Positions 6,723-9,746 of a stretch of 9,746 bases of DNA are shown piece after piece. Each line of letters starts with the position of its first letter. Position 1 is the first letter of the stretch. The notes beneath the pieces were generated by a model. The model was not told where the DNA came from, searched no databases, and saw only the letters and a program-made list of their open reading frames with translations. A program made the position numbers and the translations under genes. This stretch comes from Candidatus Latescibacterota bacterium (GTDB lineage: Bacteria; Latescibacterota; Latescibacteria; Latescibacterales; Latescibacteraceae), in the NCBI GenBank assembly GCA_018656855.1, contig JABHYP010000576.1:1-9746 (forward strand), read 5' to 3'.

Positions 6723-7957
6723 TGAAAAAGATTGTTTCTGAGAAAGTAATTTTGGCGATATTGTTCTTACTAATTTTTGCGCTTACAGAAGTATTTGCAC
6801 AAGAAAGTGATATAACAGAACGTACCAAAGATGAAGAGTTACTTATTGAAAGCGAGAAGCAACTCCGGAAAATGAACGAAATGCTGGAAAATATTGCACA
6901 GAATAAAGTGGATGATAAGACGGGCGAGCTGTTGCCAACCACGGGAGCGCAGTCGAATGTACCTTTATCTGATTCACAAGAGGCACAGAGTGATTCTCTG
7001 TCTGTTTCCTCAGAGAAACCGGACTACCAGACTTCTTCTGCGGAGCTGAAACCAGAAGTCGCCGAAACTTCTGCATCTGATTCTATATCCGTTGAATCGA
7101 AAAAACCACCTGAAGAAGACCTTGCCGATTATTCGCGGCCGAAACTTCTATATGAATCCGGACAGAATCGTGATCCGTTTGAAACACTTATGCCGGAAAA
7201 AGTGGCGGCGGAAAAGAAAATAAAAGGGATTTTTGATTACGAAGGAGCTGCGATTACAGGTATTGTTAACACTGAAGATGATGAGTACGCGCTTGTTGTT
7301 GACGCCGATAATTTCAGTTATGTGCTTCGTGAAGGGTACAAGATTTTCGGAGGATATGTAACTCTCATTACAGAGGATGCCCTTCACCTGTATATTGTGA
7401 AATACGGCCGGGCAAACAACATAGTTATGCGCCTTGAATCTTCAAAATCTACGGTAACTTCGGAAATCGAACAGGGAGGAGTTTACGTTCAAAGACCGGG
7501 TATCAATATCGCCTATAAAAGAGACGGACATGCTCAGGCAAAAATCTCGGTTGACGATGTAAATATACCCTCTTTCAATATAATAACAATTGAGGAACAA
7601 TGGTTCGGCGGGAAAGAAACTGTTACCGATCCCGAAGAAATCCTCCCGTCAGATTCAGAGAGCGAAACGTTTACTCTTTACGATCCGCCTGATAATACTA
7701 TAATCGCCATTCCCTATGTATTGAACTGGACAGAATATGAAGGAAAAGATATTCGTTATACTTTATATATTGACGATGACGCTGATTACAGTTCTCCGGT
7801 TTTTATAAAAGCCGGTATTGAAACATCATCATTTCTTCTGACTGAAGATATAAAACTTCCGTTGGACCAAAAGTTATTCTGGAAAGTTATTGTTAATGAT
7901 TCAGAGGTAAATCAGGTGGTCTGTCGACGGACAGATATGTCATTCATAATAAGATAA
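6722..7957 (+). CDS. pilP: PilP-like pilus alignment protein with extra fibronectin-III-like C-terminal domain
   Basis: PilP normally bridges PilN/PilO to the N0 domain of the PilQ secretin. Residues 1-26 form a signal peptide ending VFA|QES, a signal peptidase I site; the lipobox Cys of classical PilP is absent. Residues ~27-140 are an acidic, Ser/Glu/Lys-rich linker with an 11-residue repeat (SDSLSVSSEKP at 90-100, SDSISVESKKP at 119-129). Residues ~140-240 are the PilP-like core: the hallmark RDPF (150-153), then beta strands with GITGIV-like AITGIV, YALVVDADNFSYVLREGYKIFGG-type segments and an LHLYIV strand. Residues ~315-411 resemble an Fn3 domain: YDPPDNTII, VLNWTEYE, RYTLYID and LFWKVIVN. 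At 411 residues it is about twice the usual 170-200. Position between pilO and the secretin supports the call. The start has GAAGGA (6708-6713) 8 bases upstream. Core identity is fairly sure; the added domain is by pattern. Confidence 0.8.
   Translation: MKKIVSEKVILAILFLLIFALTEVFAQESDITERTKDEELLIESEKQLRKMNEMLENIAQNKVDDKTGELLPTTGAQSNVPLSDSQEAQSDSLSVSSEKPDYQTSSAELKPEVAETSASDSISVESKKPPEEDLADYSRPKLLYESGQNRDPFETLMPEKVAAEKKIKGIFDYEGAAITGIVNTEDDEYALVVDADNFSYVLREGYKIFGGYVTLITEDALHLYIVKYGRANNIVMRLESSKSTVTSEIEQGGVYVQRPGINIAYKRDGHAQAKISVDDVNIPSFNIITIEEQWFGGKETVTDPEEILPSDSESETFTLYDPPDNTIIAIPYVLNWTEYEGKDIRYTLYIDDDADYSSPVFIKAGIETSSFLLTEDIKLPLDQKLFWKVIVNDSEVNQVVCRRTDMSFIIR
6989..7108 (+). repeat. Imperfect 11-residue repeat in the PilP linker
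   Basis: The encoded segments SDSLSVSSEKP (6989-7021) and SDSISVESKKP (7076-7108) match at 8 of 11 positions and are 29 residues apart. The intervening sequence is also rich in Ser, Glu and Ala. This looks like divergent duplication within a disordered periplasmic spacer. Confidence 0.5.
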
Positions 7958-7978
7958 CAAACGATCTGGAGTTTTGAT

Positions 7979-9247
7979 ATGAGATGCCAAATGTTTTTTT
8001 ACACGATTCTGTTCCTCGCAGTTATGGTTTCTGTGCCATTTCACACGGGCTTATGCAATGTGGACGAAGATTCTTCAATAACCATTTCCAGACTTGATTT
8101 TGAAAATGCCGATATCGGACATATCATGAAAATACTTTCTGATATTGGCAATCGAAACATCATCGTTGACAAAGATATTGAAGGCCAATGCTCTATTTAC
8201 CTCAGGGATGTATCCTGGGAGGAAGCCCTTGTTGCCGTGCTTAAGATGAACAACCTTGTGGCTTACGAGGATATGGGATTAATCAAAGTGCTCACGGAAG
8301 AGAAATATTTTAGCCAGATAGTAATCCTGAAAGAAGCTAAAAAACTGGAAAAGAATGAAAAGAAGCTTATCGAAGAAGTGAAAGTTCATGTCGTGAAAAT
8401 TCATAATGCGCGTGCCGAGGAGGTTAAAGCCACACTTGATCCTCTTTTGGGCGAATTTGATAAACCCTCTGTGGACATTCGGACAAATTCGCTTGTTTTT
8501 ACAGTGACCGATTCAAGCCTCGTAGTAATTAATGATATTATTAAAGAGCTTGACACTGAAACGCGCCAGGTATCGATAGAGGTTAAAATGGTTACTGTTG
8601 ATGCCGGTTATGTATCAGAAATTGGTGTAAACTGGTCAGCGGTGAAAGACGGAAACAGGGGGGCGCAGACTACTATCGGAGAAGAGAACAAACTGTTACT
8701 TCTGACGTATGCCGGAAAAATCTCTAATTACGACATTAATGGCACCGTTGCAGGTCTTATAGATAAGAATAAGGCTGAGATTGTATCGAGACCACATATA
8801 ACCACACAGGATAACGTGTCCGCGACCATCAGTTCCGGACAACAGGTTCCTTATTTGACCTATGATGATGCGCGTAATACAGTCATAGAGTTGGTGGATG
8901 CGTCCACTCAGCTTATAGTTACGCCGCATATACTCTCCGAAGAACGTATACTTCTTGAGGTGGACGCATCGAGAAAGTCTGCCGATGGATTCGGTCAATC
9001 ATTGAAGATAAACGAAGAACTCGCACAGGTCAGTATGATTACATCTAATGGCGAAACTGCTGTTATAGGCGGTATGAGGCTAATGCAGGAATCCAAGTTT
9101 GATTCAGGCATCCCTATCCTTCAGAATATACCGCTTCTTGGACAGCTTTTTAAATACACAAAAAGAGAAAATAAGAAAACTGATTTGATCATATTTATTA
9201 CACCGCGAATTATCACTGAAATCGAATCGCAGGTGAGCGTAAATTAA
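7979..9247 (+). CDS. pilQ: Short type IV pilus secretin (PilQ-like)
   Basis: The outer-membrane multimeric channel through which the pilus exits. A signal peptide-like N-terminus (1-~27) is followed by an STN/N0-type domain (~34-107, with LDFENADIGHIMKILSDIG and a DVSWEEAL segment), then a Lys/Glu-rich linker (~118-133). A Secretin_N domain (~136-193; VVKIHNARAEEVKATLDPLL) precedes the secretin beta-barrel domain (~196-415). That carries IGVNWSA, IVSRPHITTQDN, SGQQVPYLT and the signature GIPILQNIPLLGQLF (377-391), ending LIIFITPRI. It has 422 residues against roughly 600-900 for most PilQ, because the N-terminal AMIN domains are missing. A Cys at 26 is in a poor lipobox. GGAG (7968-7971) lies 7 bases before the ATG. 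A GspD-type secretin is less likely given pilMNOP directly upstream. Confidence 0.92.
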   Translation: MRCQMFFYTILFLAVMVSVPFHTGLCNVDEDSSITISRLDFENADIGHIMKILSDIGNRNIIVDKDIEGQCSIYLRDVSWEEALVAVLKMNNLVAYEDMGLIKVLTEEKYFSQIVILKEAKKLEKNEKKLIEEVKVHVVKIHNARAEEVKATLDPLLGEFDKPSVDIRTNSLVFTVTDSSLVVINDIIKELDTETRQVSIEVKMVTVDAGYVSEIGVNWSAVKDGNRGAQTTIGEENKLLLLTYAGKISNYDINGTVAGLIDKNKAEIVSRPHITTQDNVSATISSGQQVPYLTYDDARNTVIELVDASTQLIVTPHILSEERILLEVDASRKSADGFGQSLKINEELAQVSMITSNGETAVIGGMRLMQESKFDSGIPILQNIPLLGQLFKYTKRENKKTDLIIFITPRIITEIESQVSVN

Positions 9248-9256
9248 TAGTTTCTC

Positions 9257-9277
9257 GTTTGTGGTTTATGGTTTGTA
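9257..9277 (+). repeat. Three short heptamer repeats downstream of pilQ
   Basis: GTTTGTG, GTTTATG and GTTTGTA stand head to tail, just after the pilQ stop. This is a minor simple repeat with no known role. Confidence 0.4.
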
Positions 9278-9281
9278 GAAT

Positions 9282-9310
9282 TTGAAATTTCGGCCGGTAT
9301 AGCATAAATT
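9282..9310 (+). promoter_or_regulatory. Possible promoter for the downstream lipoprotein gene
   Basis: TTGAAA (9282-9287; 5/6) and TAAATT (9305-9310; 4/6) are 17 bases apart, the same spacing and -10 hexamer as the pilM promoter candidate. It would give a leader of about 105 bases containing the palindrome at 9341-9362. The lipoprotein gene could instead be read through from pilQ, as no clear terminator was found between them. Confidence 0.27.
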
Positions 9311-9325
9311 GTTTGATTTTTATGC
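9302..9325. repeat. 7-bp inverted repeat between pilQ and lipoprotein gene
   Basis: GCATAAA (9302-9308) and TTTATGC (9319-9325) are perfectly complementary around a 10-base loop. No T-run follows, so it is not a convincing terminator on either strand. Confidence 0.4.
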
Positions 9326-9340
9326 GTTTGCGGTCAACAT

Positions 9341-9366
9341 GGGCAAACATGGGGATTTGCCCCTAC
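9341..9366. repeat. REP-like intergenic palindrome
   Basis: GGGCAAA (9341-9347) pairs with TTTGCCC (9356-9362) around an 8-base loop, flanked by the GTAGGGGC-type end (read on the - strand). Palindromes starting GTAGGGGC and ending GCCC recur in intergenic DNA of many bacterial genomes, so this is probably one copy of a dispersed element. Only one clear copy is in the window. Confidence 0.5.
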
Positions 9367-9422
9367 TTTAATGTTAATAACTGATTTTTATTAAAAGCAT
9401 CTCTGATGCCCGGAGTGGAACT

Positions 9423-9746
9423 ATGAGGGAGTTACTACGAAACAAAACGTTACGCTTGAGTTGGCTAATTATCTTTTTGATGACAGGCGCGCTTTTATTT
9501 TTTTCATGTGAAGAGAGTACCGGACCGGGTCAGACCACACCGCCTTCCAGTAGAAAATTGCTAATTTATTCTGACAAAAATTCGATTCCGGCAAATGGCG
9601 GTTCAGCACAGATACTTGTGAAAGTATATGCTGAAAATGATACCACTAATGTTATCAGCGGTGTTAAAGTGGTATTTGCAGCGAATCAGGCGGGAACGCA
9701 ACTCGCTATTACCGTGCAAAATGATCTTGCCGACGCCAACGGATAC
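9423..9746 (+). CDS. Lipoprotein with bacterial Ig-like (Big_1-type) domain, 3'-truncated by window edge
   Basis: An open frame of 108 codons runs to the right edge. The ATG at 9423 has GGAG (9412-9415) with a 7-base gap. Residues 1-28 are a lipoprotein signal: basic start (RNKTLR), hydrophobic core (WLIIFLMTGALLFF) and lipobox-like FFSC with Cys29, then an acidic-polar tether (EESTGPGQTTPPSS). The start of an invasin/Big_1-like domain follows: IYSDKNSIPANGGSAQILVKV, a VISGVKVVF strand, and DANGY where the family has its Asp-Ala-Asn-Gly turn. It would be anchored to a membrane and exposed in the periplasm or at the surface. It lies 175 bases after pilQ in the same direction, so it may be a surface or pilus-associated adhesin, but this is only inferred. 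Such domains often come in tandem, so the full gene may be long. Confidence 0.75.
   Translation, partial: MRELLRNKTLRLSWLIIFLMTGALLFFSCEESTGPGQTTPPSSRKLLIYSDKNSIPANGGSAQILVKVYAENDTTNVISGVKVVFAANQAGTQLAITVQNDLADANGY

Noticed and set aside
8054..8059. PilQ-like secretin as a lipoprotein via Cys26
   Set aside because: The residues before Cys26 (TGL) do not fit a lipobox, so a standard signal peptide is more likely, though the cleavage site is unclear.

Overview
The window is bacterial chromosomal DNA whose core is a type IVa pilus (T4aP) locus on the + strand. Every gene I can support reads rightwards. Moderately low GC, AT-rich intergenic DNA, a Gram-negative envelope (secretin, PilMNO inner-membrane complex, lipoprotein) and a large beta-galactosidase-like glycoside hydrolase next door suggest an uncultured Gram-negative lineage of the FCB type (for example Latescibacterota- or KSB1-like). 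That placement is inference from style, not from a marker gene.

Layout. (1) 3-1850: 3' part of a GH42/beta-galactosidase-trimerisation-type protein, cut by the left edge. (2) 1928-2728: prepilin peptidase PilD with both catalytic aspartates and two CxxC pairs. (3) 2729-2899: a 171-base gap with a possible promoter and a GC-rich nested stem. (4) 2900-3955: retraction ATPase PilT, GTG start behind a near-perfect Shine-Dalgarno. (5) 3956-4406: a 451-base very AT-rich gap with several inverted repeats, a good sigma70-type promoter and a terminator-like hairpin just before pilM. (6) 4407-9247: pilM, pilN, pilO, a PilP-like gene and a PilQ-like secretin, tightly packed (gaps of 4 and 14 bases, a 1-base overlap, then 21 bases), surely one operon. 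(7) 9248-9422: intergenic DNA with short hairpins, including a REP-like palindrome. (8) 9423-9746: 5' end of a lipoprotein with a bacterial Ig-like domain, cut by the right edge.

How the genes work together. PilD cleaves and N-methylates prepilins; PilT powers pilus retraction. PilM (cytoplasmic actin-like), PilN and PilO (inner membrane) and PilP (periplasm) form the alignment complex joining the motor to the PilQ outer-membrane channel. Pilins, the extension ATPase PilB and the platform protein PilC are not here and must lie elsewhere.

Most worth a second look: the PilP-like protein is about twice the usual size, has a non-lipoprotein signal peptide, an acidic Ser-rich linker and an added fibronectin-III-like C-terminal domain. 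The secretin is unusually short and lacks AMIN (peptidoglycan-binding) domains. The two pilus transcription units are each preceded by a potentially structured leader. I found no mobile element, CRISPR array, tRNA or rRNA.
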